Positions 15,504 through 23,479 of a stretch of 64,000 nucleotides of DNA are shown here, one piece after another. Source of the DNA: DASXTC01 sp036505635 (GTDB lineage: Bacteria > Acidobacteriota > Polarisedimenticolia > JACPZX01 > DASXTC01); contig DASXTC010000037.1 of the NCBI GenBank assembly GCA_036505635.1, forward strand, positions 62,001 to 126,000, read 5' to 3'. The notes beneath the pieces were generated by a model. It was given only the letters and a program-made list of their open reading frames with translations, made no database searches and was not told the origin of the DNA. The translations under genes and the position numbers were made by a program. Within the stretch, counting starts at the first letter, position 1. Each line of letters opens with the position of its first letter.

Positions 15504-16622
15504 TCAATCGGAGGCGTTCCGCGAGAGCGTCGACGCCAGGGAGAGTTCCAGGGCTGAGAGGAACAGGAGGTTCTCCTCGTGAGTGCCGACCGACACGCGG
15601 ATGCAGGTGGGGAGATTGTAGGAGCGCATCGGCCTCACGATGACCCCCGCGCCGAGCATCAGGGCGAAGACGCGCTCCGCGTCGCGGCCGGTGTCCACGA
15701 GGACGAAGTTGGCCGCGGAGGGAGTGAACGGGATCCCTCGCCGGCTCAGCTCCGTCTGGAGGAAACCCCTCTCGCGCTCGTTGTGCTCCCTCGAACGCGC
15801 CACGTGCCCCTGATCGTCGAGCGCGGCGAGTCCGGCTGCCTGGGCGACGCTGCTCGTGTTGAACGGCGAGCGCACTTTTTCGGCGGAGGCCGCCACGTCG
15901 GCGGTTGTCATGGCGTAGCCCAGACGCAGGCCGGCAAGACCATAGATCTTGGAGAAGGTGCGAAGAATGGCGAGCCTCCTCCCCTGCTTCAGCAGGGAGA
16001 GCGTGTCGGGGTAGTCCGGCTCCAGCACGTATTCCTTGTAGGCCTCATCCACCACCACGAGCGTTCCCTCCGGGACTCGATCGAGGAACTCCACCATCTC
16101 CCGGTGAGTGACGCAGGTTCCCGTGGGGTTGTTCGGGTTGGCGATGAAGACCAGCCGGGTCGAGGAGTCGATCCGGTCCGCCATTGCGGGAAGGTCGTGG
16201 CGCATCCTCCTGAGCGGGACCACGCGCGCATTTCCGTTCACAGCCATGACAGCGATGCGGTACATGATGAACGCCTGGTCGGCCATCACGGCGGTGCCAT
16301 CCGCGCCCAGGAAGGTCCGCGCGAGGATCTCGACCAGGTCCGTCGAACCGTTGCCGAGGAGCACCTGTTCGATGGGGAGCTGGTGGATCCGGCCAAGACG
16401 TTTCTTGAGGTAGTAGCCGCTGCCGTCGGGATACCGGTTGACTCCGCCAATCGCCGCGGAAATCGCCTCGAGCGCGCGAGGAGAGGGGCCGAGCGGATTC
16501 TCGTTGGAGGCCAGTTTGATGGTGTTCGTCAGCCCCAGCTCGCGCTCGACCTCCTCGATCGGCTTGCCCGGCACGTAGGGCTCGATCCGGTCGATGTTGG
16601 GAGGGACCCTGATTGGCGTCAC
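15504..16622 (-). CDS. hisC: Histidinol-phosphate aminotransferase
   Basis: A 372-residue class I/II PLP aminotransferase. Hallmarks are KLASNENPLGPSPRAL, NRYPDG, IFIANPNNPTGT-like LVFIANPNNPTGT, VVVDEAYKEY and the PLP-lysine motif RTFSKIYGLAGLRLGY. It converts imidazole acetol-phosphate to histidinol-phosphate; related subfamilies act on phenylalanine or tyrosine precursors, so HisC is the best but not the only option. GTG 16622 overlaps the rluB stop by four bases (GTGA). No other his genes are nearby. Confidence 0.88.
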   Translation of the reverse strand: MTPIRVPPNIDRIEPYVPGKPIEEVERELGLTNTIKLASNENPLGPSPRALEAISAAIGGVNRYPDGSGYYLKKRLGRIHQLPIEQVLLGNGSTDLVEILARTFLGADGTAVMADQAFIMYRIAVMAVNGNARVVPLRRMRHDLPAMADRIDSSTRLVFIANPNNPTGTCVTHREMVEFLDRVPEGTLVVVDEAYKEYVLEPDYPDTLSLLKQGRRLAILRTFSKIYGLAGLRLGYAMTTADVAASAEKVRSPFNTSSVAQAAGLAALDDQGHVARSREHNERERGFLQTELSRRGIPFTPSAANFVLVDTGRDAERVFALMLGAGVIVRPMRSYNLPTCIRVSVGTHEENLLFLSALELSLASTLSRNASD

Positions 16623-17401
16623 GTCAGCGATTCCCTCAGGCGGCGCACCTCGGCCACGGTCAGCTCGCGGTAGCGGCCGGGAGGCAGGCCCCTGTCGGTG
16701 AGCGACCCGATCGCCACACGCTGGAGCTTCGAGACGGGATGCCCCACCGCCTCGAACATCTTGCGAATCTGGTTTCGCCGGCCCTCCTTCAGTCTGACCT
16801 CCATCCAGGCGTTGCCCTCTCCCCCCACCAGCCTGATGCGGCACGGTAGCGTGCGGCGGCCGCCGACGACGATCCCGTGGGCGAGACGCCGGATGGTCGG
16901 TGGCTCCGGGGTCCCCCTCACCTTCGCGCGGTAAATCTTCTCGCAACCGGAGGCGGGCCGCAGGAGCCGGTCGGCGAGATCACCGTCGTTGGTGAGGATC
17001 AGCAGCCCGGTCGTGTGATAGTCGAGGCGTCCGACCGGGAAGACCCGCTCCCGCACGCCGCGCAGCAGATCCAGGACGATGAGTCTGCCCTCCGGGTCGC
17101 TCGTCGTGGTGACGCAGTTGTCGGGCTTGTTGAGGAGATAGTAGACGTGCCGGCGCGCATTGCGGATCGGCCTGCCGTCCACCCTGAGGTGATCCCGCGC
17201 CGCGTCGATGCGTGTCCCCGGCTCGGTGACGACCGCTCCGTTGACCGTGATTCTCCCCTGCGCCAGCCACCGTTCCGCTTCCCGACGCGAGGCGAGCCCC
17301 GCGCGCGACAGGACCTTCTGTATACGCTCACCCGATATCGTGGGGCGAGTCAGGGATCTCGTGTTATGCCGCGTCGCTTCCTCATGACCTGCACGACTCA
17401 T
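16619..17401 (-). CDS. rluB: 23S rRNA pseudouridine synthase (RluB/RsuA family)
   Basis: A 260-residue protein with an N-terminal S4 RNA-binding domain (RIQKVLSRAGLASRREAERW) and a catalytic domain carrying the RsuA/RluB signature VGRLDYHTTGLLILTNDG with the catalytic aspartate, then LKEGRRNQIRKMFEAVGHP. The members RluB/E/F and RsuA differ in target; ordering next to scpAB is the usual setting of rluB. ATG 17401 (GAGGG upstream) is preferred to GTG 17419. It is followed by hisC with a GTGA overlap. Confidence 0.9.
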   Translation of the reverse strand: MSRAGHEEATRHNTRSLTRPTISGERIQKVLSRAGLASRREAERWLAQGRITVNGAVVTEPGTRIDAARDHLRVDGRPIRNARRHVYYLLNKPDNCVTTTSDPEGRLIVLDLLRGVRERVFPVGRLDYHTTGLLILTNDGDLADRLLRPASGCEKIYRAKVRGTPEPPTIRRLAHGIVVGGRRTLPCRIRLVGGEGNAWMEVRLKEGRRNQIRKMFEAVGHPVSKLQRVAIGSLTDRGLPPGRYRELTVAEVRRLRESLT

Positions 17402-17493
17402 GCGCCCTCGTCGCTCCACGCCGACAGGGCGCTCCGGCGCCCTCGGGACTGCTCGGGTGATGACCTCGCCGGCTCACCACCCTGGTCATAGCT

Positions 17494-18243
17494 TCAATCT
17501 GAACCCAGGGTCTCGATCTCCTCGGCGCCATCGTCCGAACCGGACGCCGGTGGCGCGGGTTCGGCCTGAGGATAGCCCGGGCGCGCCTCCTCGAAGGGGA
17601 GCGCGGCCGCTTCGGGCTGAATCATCGTCTCGAACTCCTCCATGCTCGGCAGGTCCCCGAGAGAGTTGAGGCCGAAGCGGATCAGGAACTCGCGGCTGGT
17701 GCCGTAGAGGAACGGCTTGCCGACGACCTTCTTTCGTCCGAGTATCCGGATCAAGCGCCGCTCCAGCAGCGCGTTGAGGATCGACGATGGATTCACGCCA
17801 CGCACCTCCTGGATCTCGGGAGCGGTGATCGGCTGCCTGTAGGCGATGACGGCCAGCGTCTCGAGCGCCGCCCTGGAGAGTCGCTGCCGGTTGCGGGCCC
17901 TGACGAGCTCACGGAGGAAAGGAGCGAGGGACGGCTCGGTCGTGATTCGGTATCCACCCGCGAGGCGCTGCACCCGCAAGCCGCTGCCGGGGCGCTCGTA
18001 GCGCGCGATCAGCTCCTCGACGCCGGCCGCGACCTCGCCGGCGCGCTCCTCGCCCAGCACGGCCACGAGGTCTTCCATCGTAGCGGGCTCCTCGGTGGCG
18101 AACAGAAGGGCCTCGAGGACGGCCCTCAAAGGGGCATCCGGGAGGGCCTCCCGTCCGGGCTCGGGCGATCCCGAAGCCTCCGATGCGGCGCGGGACTCCC
18201 CTGCCACGCGCGGGCCCCCCTCCCGTCCAATCTCAGAACTCAT
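17494..18243 (-). CDS. scpB: Segregation and condensation protein B
   Basis: A 249-residue ScpB: two winged-helix domains, seen as LRAVLEALLFATEEPATMEDL in the first and SRAALETLAVIAYRQPITAPEI, then RGVNPSSILNALLERRLIRILG in the second. It binds the kleisin ScpA in the SMC-ScpAB complex that compacts and segregates the chromosome. The N-terminal 35 and C-terminal 50 residues are disordered and acidic, longer than usual. ATG 18243 lies within the end of scpA (11-base overlap). Confidence 0.93.
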   Translation of the reverse strand: MSSEIGREGGPRVAGESRAASEASGSPEPGREALPDAPLRAVLEALLFATEEPATMEDLVAVLGEERAGEVAAGVEELIARYERPGSGLRVQRLAGGYRITTEPSLAPFLRELVRARNRQRLSRAALETLAVIAYRQPITAPEIQEVRGVNPSSILNALLERRLIRILGRKKVVGKPFLYGTSREFLIRFGLNSLGDLPSMEEFETMIQPEAAALPFEEARPGYPQAEPAPPASGSDDGAEEIETLGSD

Positions 18244-19114
18244 CGCCGCTTCCGCGCGCCGGCGGCGCGGCGCCTGCCCCGGGTGAGGAGCCCTCCTCGG
18301 GAGCGGGACGCGAAAGGAGGATCTCCGCGCCCGGCCGGTGCTGGGCCGCGCCCACGAGCCGGAGGCGCACCAGCTCGAGCACCGCGAGAAAGGTCGCGAT
18401 CCGTTCGGATCGTGACGGCAGCTCCAGCATCAGGGATTGGAAGCTGAGCGTGGGGGCCGTCTCCAGTCGCTCGAGGATCCAGGCGATCTTCTCCGCCACC
18501 GAGATCTCATCGCGCTGGACCTGCAGCGGCGCGGCGTCCCCGAGGGTCTCCAGAAGGTCTCTGAACGCGCCGAGAAGGTCGAACAGGGAGACCTCCAGGA
18601 GCCGCTCACCGCGATAGGGGCCCAGCGGATCCTCGCCTCCGTTCCCGCGCAGGAAACCGTCCGCCTGCATCTCGTCGATGTCGCGCAACCGCTCGGCGGC
18701 GGCCTTGATTCGCTGGTACTCGACGATCTGGCGGACAAGGTCCGCCCGTGGGTCGTCGATCGATTCACCCGGGATGGCCGGGGGAGCGGGCAGCAGCATC
18801 CTCGATTTGATGTGCGTGAGGGTCGCCGCCATCACCAGATACTCCCCCGCGACCTCGAGGTTCATCTCGCGCATGAGGCCCAGGTAGCCATCGTACTGGC
18901 GGCAGATCTCGTGGATCCGGATGTCGGCGATCGAGATCTCGCTCGTGCGGATCAGGTGCAGCAGGAGATCGAGCGGCCCCTCGAACTGGCCGAGCACGAG
19001 ACGCGGCGCGACTTCGCCATCGGCTGGAACCGTCGCGCCCTCGGGGCTCAGACCGTGGAGGACGCCCGGGGCCGCCTCGCCGGACATGTCGTCGGAAGCT
19101 TCGAGTTCGGACAT
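18233..19114 (-). CDS. scpA: Segregation and condensation protein A (kleisin)
   Basis: A 293-residue ScpA. The kleisin signature LGQFEGPLDLLLHLIRTSEISI sits after a short acidic N-terminal tail, followed by YLVMAATLTHIKSRMLLP and a C-terminal winged-helix region FLAVLELVRLRLV. It links the SMC heads and ScpB. The start is ATG 19114, since the upstream ATG 19171 would lie on the -10 element of the promoter at 19162-19190. Together with scpB, rluB and hisC it forms a transcription unit. Confidence 0.9.
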   Translation of the reverse strand: MSELEASDDMSGEAAPGVLHGLSPEGATVPADGEVAPRLVLGQFEGPLDLLLHLIRTSEISIADIRIHEICRQYDGYLGLMREMNLEVAGEYLVMAATLTHIKSRMLLPAPPAIPGESIDDPRADLVRQIVEYQRIKAAAERLRDIDEMQADGFLRGNGGEDPLGPYRGERLLEVSLFDLLGAFRDLLETLGDAAPLQVQRDEISVAEKIAWILERLETAPTLSFQSLMLELPSRSERIATFLAVLELVRLRLVGAAQHRPGAEILLSRPAPEEGSSPGAGAAPPARGSGDEF

Positions 19115-19139
19115 CACGTGAAGGTCGCCGGGAAGAGAG

Positions 19140-19161
19140 GCCACACGAAAGACCGTGTGGC
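19140..19161. promoter_or_regulatory. Palindrome at the scpA transcription start
   Basis: GCCACACG (19140-19147) and CGTGTGGC (19154-19161) are perfect complements with a 6-base spacer. It begins right after the -10 element and spans the expected transcription start (about 19155), so it may be an operator or a 5' hairpin in the leader. Confidence 0.5.
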
Positions 19162-19190
19162 ATCGTAACATCGGCCGATCCGACCGTCAA
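19162..19190 (-). promoter_or_regulatory. Sigma70-type promoter of the scpA unit
   Basis: TTGACG (19190-19185) and TACGAT (19167-19162) with a 17-base spacer on the minus strand. It excludes the ATG at 19171 as translation start of scpA. Confidence 0.6.
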
Positions 19191-19206
19191 CCGACTGGAG
19201 CTCCGA

Positions 19207-20097
19207 TCAGGCGGGGCCTATCTCCTGGAAGAACAGCTTCACCATGCCGAGGTTGAGCACATCGCCGCTCTTGATCCGCGAAGGCTTGCCGCTGACCAGC
19301 TTCCGGCCGTTGATGAAGGTGCCGTTGAGAGCGCCGACTTCCTCGGTGACGCTGTACATGCCTCCCTCCAGGGTGAGGCGGGCGTGATGGCGTGACACGG
19401 AGCGGTTGAGGTCGAGCGCGGAGAGATCGACCTCGGGCTTGAGCCCCGTGACCGGGTCGAAACGACCGATCGCGGCGCGGTTCGACACGATGTGGAACAT
19501 CTCCTGCCCTTGCTCGGAGAGCAGGACTGCGTGGCACCCCTTCGGGCGCTGGGCGATGGCCTCGGCCGAGGCGGGAGCTCTGACCGGCGGCTCGGCACCC
19601 TCCGTGGCGGGGGCAGCCGGCTCCCCGGCGGGCTCCTCCATGGCGGACCCCGGAGAGGTCTCGGAACGTCGCGTTGGCTGGAGGTCGGCAGGAGGCGCCG
19701 GCGCGACGTCAACCGGAGGGCTCGGGGCCGCCTGCTCCGCCCCCGAGGTGGCCTCCCGGAGCCGGATGGAGAGCTTGCGCAACATCCTGACCGCGATCTC
19801 GATGTTCCCCTTGATCATCCGGTCAAAGAGCGTGCTGTTGATCTCGATCAGATCGGAGTCTTCCAGCGCCTCGGCGCAGTTCGCGTGCGGCACGGACTCG
19901 ATGAGGGCCATCTCTCCGAAGAAGTCCCCTTTCTCCATGACGGCCAGCCCGAGGCGACGTCCCGTCGCCTCCCGGAAGATCTCCACGGCCCCGCTCTGGA
20001 CGATGTACATCTCAGTGCCGGGATCACCGGTGGAGTAGATGCGATCGCCCTTCCGGTATCGGACGACATAATCTTTGAATAGCTGGGATGTGGCCAT
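19207..20097 (-). CDS. Cyclic-nucleotide-binding-fold protein with C-terminal FHA domain
   Basis: A 296-residue protein with a CRP-like cNMP-binding fold at residues about 10-125 (GDRIYSTGDPGTEMYIVQSG; FGEMALIESVPHANC), a proline/alanine-rich linker and an FHA domain at about 200-290 (AIGRFDPVTG, SVSRHHARL, NGTFINGRK). FHA domains bind phosphothreonine. The phosphate-binding cassette lacks the arginine normally paired with FGE (PHANC where PRSA is usual), so cyclic nucleotide binding may be lost or altered. There is no DNA-binding domain. Probably an adaptor in Ser/Thr-kinase signalling. ATG 20097 is chosen as the first Met of the domain. Confidence 0.85.
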   Translation of the reverse strand: MATSQLFKDYVVRYRKGDRIYSTGDPGTEMYIVQSGAVEIFREATGRRLGLAVMEKGDFFGEMALIESVPHANCAEALEDSDLIEINSTLFDRMIKGNIEIAVRMLRKLSIRLREATSGAEQAAPSPPVDVAPAPPADLQPTRRSETSPGSAMEEPAGEPAAPATEGAEPPVRAPASAEAIAQRPKGCHAVLLSEQGQEMFHIVSNRAAIGRFDPVTGLKPEVDLSALDLNRSVSRHHARLTLEGGMYSVTEEVGALNGTFINGRKLVSGKPSRIKSGDVLNLGMVKLFFQEIGPA

Positions 20098-20153
20098 GGG
20101 TGAGGTTTGTCGGGGCCTCTCGGCGATTGGGGGCTGCGCGCGATGGCGGGCTG

Positions 20154-20183
20154 ATGATAGTGCCGTGGCCCGCGCGTCGTCAA
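20154..20183 (-). promoter_or_regulatory. Promoter of the cNMP/FHA gene
   Basis: TTGACG (20183-20178) and TATCAT (20159-20154) with an 18-base spacer on the minus strand, 57 bases upstream of the ATG. Confidence 0.55.
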
Positions 20184-20275
20184 GAAACGGCACGCGAACC
20201 GCGGGTTCGTAACGGAAACTGTGCAAGACGGTCCAAGCCCGCGCCGAGCATGCACTTGAGCGGTCGCGGGGCGAG

Positions 20276-20306
20276 CTTTCCACAGGTTTATCCACAGAAC
20301 CTGCGG
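20276..20306. promoter_or_regulatory. DnaA-box pair inside a small inverted repeat
   Basis: TTATCCACA at 20288-20296 matches the consensus DnaA box exactly, and CTTTCCACA at 20276-20284 matches 7 of 9. CCACAGGTT (20280-20288) and AACCTGCGG (20298-20306) form a 9-bp inverted repeat with one mismatch that places the perfect box mostly in the loop. It lies between the glnE stop and the cNMP/FHA gene. Two boxes are too few to call an origin. Confidence 0.4.
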
Positions 20307-20311
20307 ATCGC

Positions 20312-23300
20312 TCAGTTGCGCGCTGCCCGCTCCAGGGTCGAACCCTCCACCACGCGGTGGTAGGTCGCCTCGATCCTGCGCAGGTGCGTCTCCAGATCCG
20401 CTGTCAGCCTGAGGCCCGCGCTGGCGCCAGGCGCGTCCACGTAGCCCATCGAGCTCGCAATCTCGTCGAGGGCCTCGCGAGCGGAGGGCAGACGCGACAA
20501 CGCGCGGCCATGGATCAGGCGGTTCTGATGCTCGAGGCGCCGCAGGAACTGGTAGCCGGTGAAGAGCACTTCGTAGGTCTCCTCGTCAAGTAGCTCCGCC
20601 GTCCGGAGCGTGGCCAGCAGTCGCGTCGTTCCCTTGAGGGCCGGCGAGGGGATCCGGTGGGCGAGCTGCAGGAACTGGATCGTGAACTGGATCGTGTTGA
20701 GCCCTCCCGGGCCCGCCTTGATGTCCGTTCGACCGCCGGCGCGCGCGGCCGCTTCATGCTCCAGCCTCGCCTTCATCTCCAGGACCTCGCGCGCGAGATC
20801 GACCCGGGAGGCTCGTTCGAACACAAGCCCTTCAACCTCCTCGACGATGCCCGAGCCCAGGGTGAGATCCCCCGCGAGCGGGCGCGCCTTCAGGAAGGAC
20901 TGCATCTCCCAGACGGCGGCGCTGGAGGTGAAGTACTCGGCGAGCTTATGAATGGGCTGCGCCAGCTCCCCTTCTCCCCCGTAAGGCCGCAGGCGGGCGT
21001 CGACGGAATAGAGAGAGCCCTCGCGGGTCATCGTCGTCAGCATATCCACGATGGTCGCGGCCAGGCGGTTGGCGGCGGCATGCCGTTCGGCGATCCGCTT
21101 CTCGCCCGCATCGTAGAGGAACACGAGATCGAGATCCGACGAGTAGTCGAGCTCCCGGTATCCGAGCTTGCCGAGCGCCAGGACGACGAAGCCGGGAATC
21201 GAGGCCGTGTCCCCTTCCTCCGAGATCGGCCAGCCGCAGTGGGCCGCGCAGATGGCCACCGCCGCCCGGACGATCGCCTCGGCGAGGTCGCTCAGCGCCC
21301 GTGCGATCCCCTCGGGGCTCGCCTGCCGGCTCAAGTCTTTGAGCCCGATGAAGAGCACCTGATTCCTGTGGTAGCCGCGCAGGAAGGCGGCGAGCTCCTG
21401 GCTGTCGGAGCAGGAGGCCCGCGCCTCCATGATGCGCTGCAGGTGCTCTCCCACGCCACGCTCCCTCGCCACCGCCAGGTCGAATCCCCCTTCGAGGATC
21501 AGATCGGGCCGGTTGATCAAGGTCGACGAGAGAGGCTGACTTCCCGCGAATAGCTGGACGAGGGGCGGGAGGAGCTCCCGGCGCTCCAGGAGCTCCAGCA
21601 TCCTGGCCTGATCGAGGCCCAGCGACGCGAGGTACCTGCCGAGATTCCTCAGCGCTCTTACAGGGTTGTGCGCGCGGGTCAGCTCCTTGAGCACCACCGG
21701 CGCTGCCCTGCGGAACTCCCGCCGGATCGCCGCCGTGGCCACCTTGGGGTCGAGCAGGCGCGCGATCTGTCTGACGCCGCCCAGCAGCGATTCCCCGTCA
21801 CGGATGCCGGCGGCGGCGAGGCTGCCGAGAGCCTCGGCGTCGCTCATCGGATCGAGGAACGGATCGGGGGCCGGTGGTTCCTCGAGGCGGGCCTGGGAGA
21901 GGGAACCGAGCGCCTTGTCGTAGATCGACCGCACCGTGCCCCGGTGGACCTCCAGGTCCGAGAGGAACCTGGCAGCCTCCTGGCGATTCGTGGTGTCGCG
22001 ATACCCCATGGCGCGCGCCAGGACGCGCAGGTCCCGGCCCGCAGCCGGGAGCGTCGAGCGCTGCAGGTTACGGTGAAGCTGGACACGATGCTCCGCCTCG
22101 CGCAGGAACGTATACGCGGCCGTCAGCGAGCCGTACTGCTGGACCGAAAGGTATCCCTTGTCCGCGAGTCGATGCAGCGCGAGAAGCGTGTTGGGCTCGC
22201 GGATCCAGGGCTCCGAGCACCCCTGCAAGAGCTGAAAGGCCTGCACCGTGAACTCGATTTCGCGGATGCCTCCCATTCCGAGCTTGAGATCGGTTGCGCC
22301 ACGCCGCCTGAGCGCCAGATCGGCGTCGATGAGATCCTTCATCCCGCGGATGCCGTCGACGATGGCGGGATTGGGAGGGTCCGTGTAGACGATCCGCTGG
22401 GCCTCCTCGAGGAACTTCGCCCCGAGACCCGGGTCCCCGGCGCAGGGGCGCGCCTTGATGAGGGCCTGGCGCTCCCAGGCCCTCGACCAGGTCTGGTAGT
22501 AGACCAGGGCGGCCTGGACCGGGGTGACGAGATCTCCATCCCTCCCGCCGGGCCGCAGTCGGCAGTCGACGCGGTAGACCTGTCCTTCCCTGCTGATCTG
22601 CCCCAACCCCTGCGCCAGCAGCTCGGCGGCCCGCGTGAAGAACTCCTTGTTGGTTATCTGCGTCTCGGAGCGGCCGGACAGCCCCGATGTCTCGCCGTCG
22701 GCCGAGTAGAGGAAGAGCAGGTCAACGTCCGAGGAGTAGTTCAGCTCCATCCCTCCCAGCTTGCCCAGGGCCACGACGGTCATCTCCGCCGGCACGAGTC
22801 GCCCGGAGTCGTCGTAGGCGCGCGGTCTGCCGTATCGCTCGACGAGATCACTGAGCGCGATCTCGATCCCGCATTGGATCAGGGCATCGGCGACGGCCGA
22901 GATCTCGCGGCACACCTCGGGAAAGGAAGCCGATCGTTGCAAATCCCGCAGCGCGATCCGCAGCGTGGCCCGGCGTTTGAAGACGCGCAGGGCGTCCCAG
23001 GGGTCGTCCGTGTGCGCGATCCGGAGCCACCGCGCCAGCTCGTTGCGGTGCTCCTCCACCCCCCAGGTCCCCTGGCTTCGGGCGCGGGCGAGGTGCGGCA
23101 GGTGGCCCGGGTCGTTGATCAGCGCCTCGCCCAGGTATGGGCTGAACCCGAAAAGCGTCAGGAGGATCTCGAAGCTCTGCAGATCCCGCGGGGGGGCGTT
23201 GTGGCGGCAGTAGCGCTCGAGATGGACCAGCGCGAGGTCCGGGTCGGGCGCCTCGGGAAGGAGCCTCGCGAGGAAATCCCCGAGACGATTTCCCTCGCCG

Positions 23301-23398
23301 CTGAGGCCGATGCGCTCGATATCCGCAATGCCGCGCGCCGCGTCGTCGAGCGTTCGGCGACACAGTTCGAGGATCTCCTCGGAGAGAGGCGCGGGCAT
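20312..23398 (-). CDS. glnE: Bifunctional glutamine synthetase adenylyltransferase/adenylyl-removing enzyme
   Basis: A 1028-residue GlnE with two nucleotidyltransferase domains, each with the G-x-x-x-x-S-D-x-D pattern: ALGKLGGMELNYSSDVDL in the N-terminal half (de-adenylylation in the family) and ALGKLGYRELDYSSDLDL in the C-terminal half (adenylylation), each followed by a GlnD-type helical domain. The substrate gene glnA is 80 bases upstream on the same strand. ATG 23398 is preferred to TTG 23434, although neither has a strong ribosome-binding site. PII-type regulators are not in the window. Confidence 0.93.
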   Translation of the reverse strand: MPAPLSEEILELCRRTLDDAARGIADIERIGLSGEGNRLGDFLARLLPEAPDPDLALVHLERYCRHNAPPRDLQSFEILLTLFGFSPYLGEALINDPGHLPHLARARSQGTWGVEEHRNELARWLRIAHTDDPWDALRVFKRRATLRIALRDLQRSASFPEVCREISAVADALIQCGIEIALSDLVERYGRPRAYDDSGRLVPAEMTVVALGKLGGMELNYSSDVDLLFLYSADGETSGLSGRSETQITNKEFFTRAAELLAQGLGQISREGQVYRVDCRLRPGGRDGDLVTPVQAALVYYQTWSRAWERQALIKARPCAGDPGLGAKFLEEAQRIVYTDPPNPAIVDGIRGMKDLIDADLALRRRGATDLKLGMGGIREIEFTVQAFQLLQGCSEPWIREPNTLLALHRLADKGYLSVQQYGSLTAAYTFLREAEHRVQLHRNLQRSTLPAAGRDLRVLARAMGYRDTTNRQEAARFLSDLEVHRGTVRSIYDKALGSLSQARLEEPPAPDPFLDPMSDAEALGSLAAAGIRDGESLLGGVRQIARLLDPKVATAAIRREFRRAAPVVLKELTRAHNPVRALRNLGRYLASLGLDQARMLELLERRELLPPLVQLFAGSQPLSSTLINRPDLILEGGFDLAVARERGVGEHLQRIMEARASCSDSQELAAFLRGYHRNQVLFIGLKDLSRQASPEGIARALSDLAEAIVRAAVAICAAHCGWPISEEGDTASIPGFVVLALGKLGYRELDYSSDLDLVFLYDAGEKRIAERHAAANRLAATIVDMLTTMTREGSLYSVDARLRPYGGEGELAQPIHKLAEYFTSSAAVWEMQSFLKARPLAGDLTLGSGIVEEVEGLVFERASRVDLAREVLEMKARLEHEAAARAGGRTDIKAGPGGLNTIQFTIQFLQLAHRIPSPALKGTTRLLATLRTAELLDEETYEVLFTGYQFLRRLEHQNRLIHGRALSRLPSAREALDEIASSMGYVDAPGASAGLRLTADLETHLRRIEATYHRVVEGSTLERAARN

Positions 23399-23479
23399 GG
23401 CGGTATTGTAGGGCCCGGAACCTTGGCCGGACAACCGGGGCGGGGGGCCGTCACGATGGAACCTCCCGGTCCCCTCTGC

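Noticed and set aside
15479..15507. Promoter for the outer-membrane protein gene (TTGACA with a TTACTC-like -10)
   Set aside because: The -35 is perfect but the -10 matches poorly, so it was not listed.
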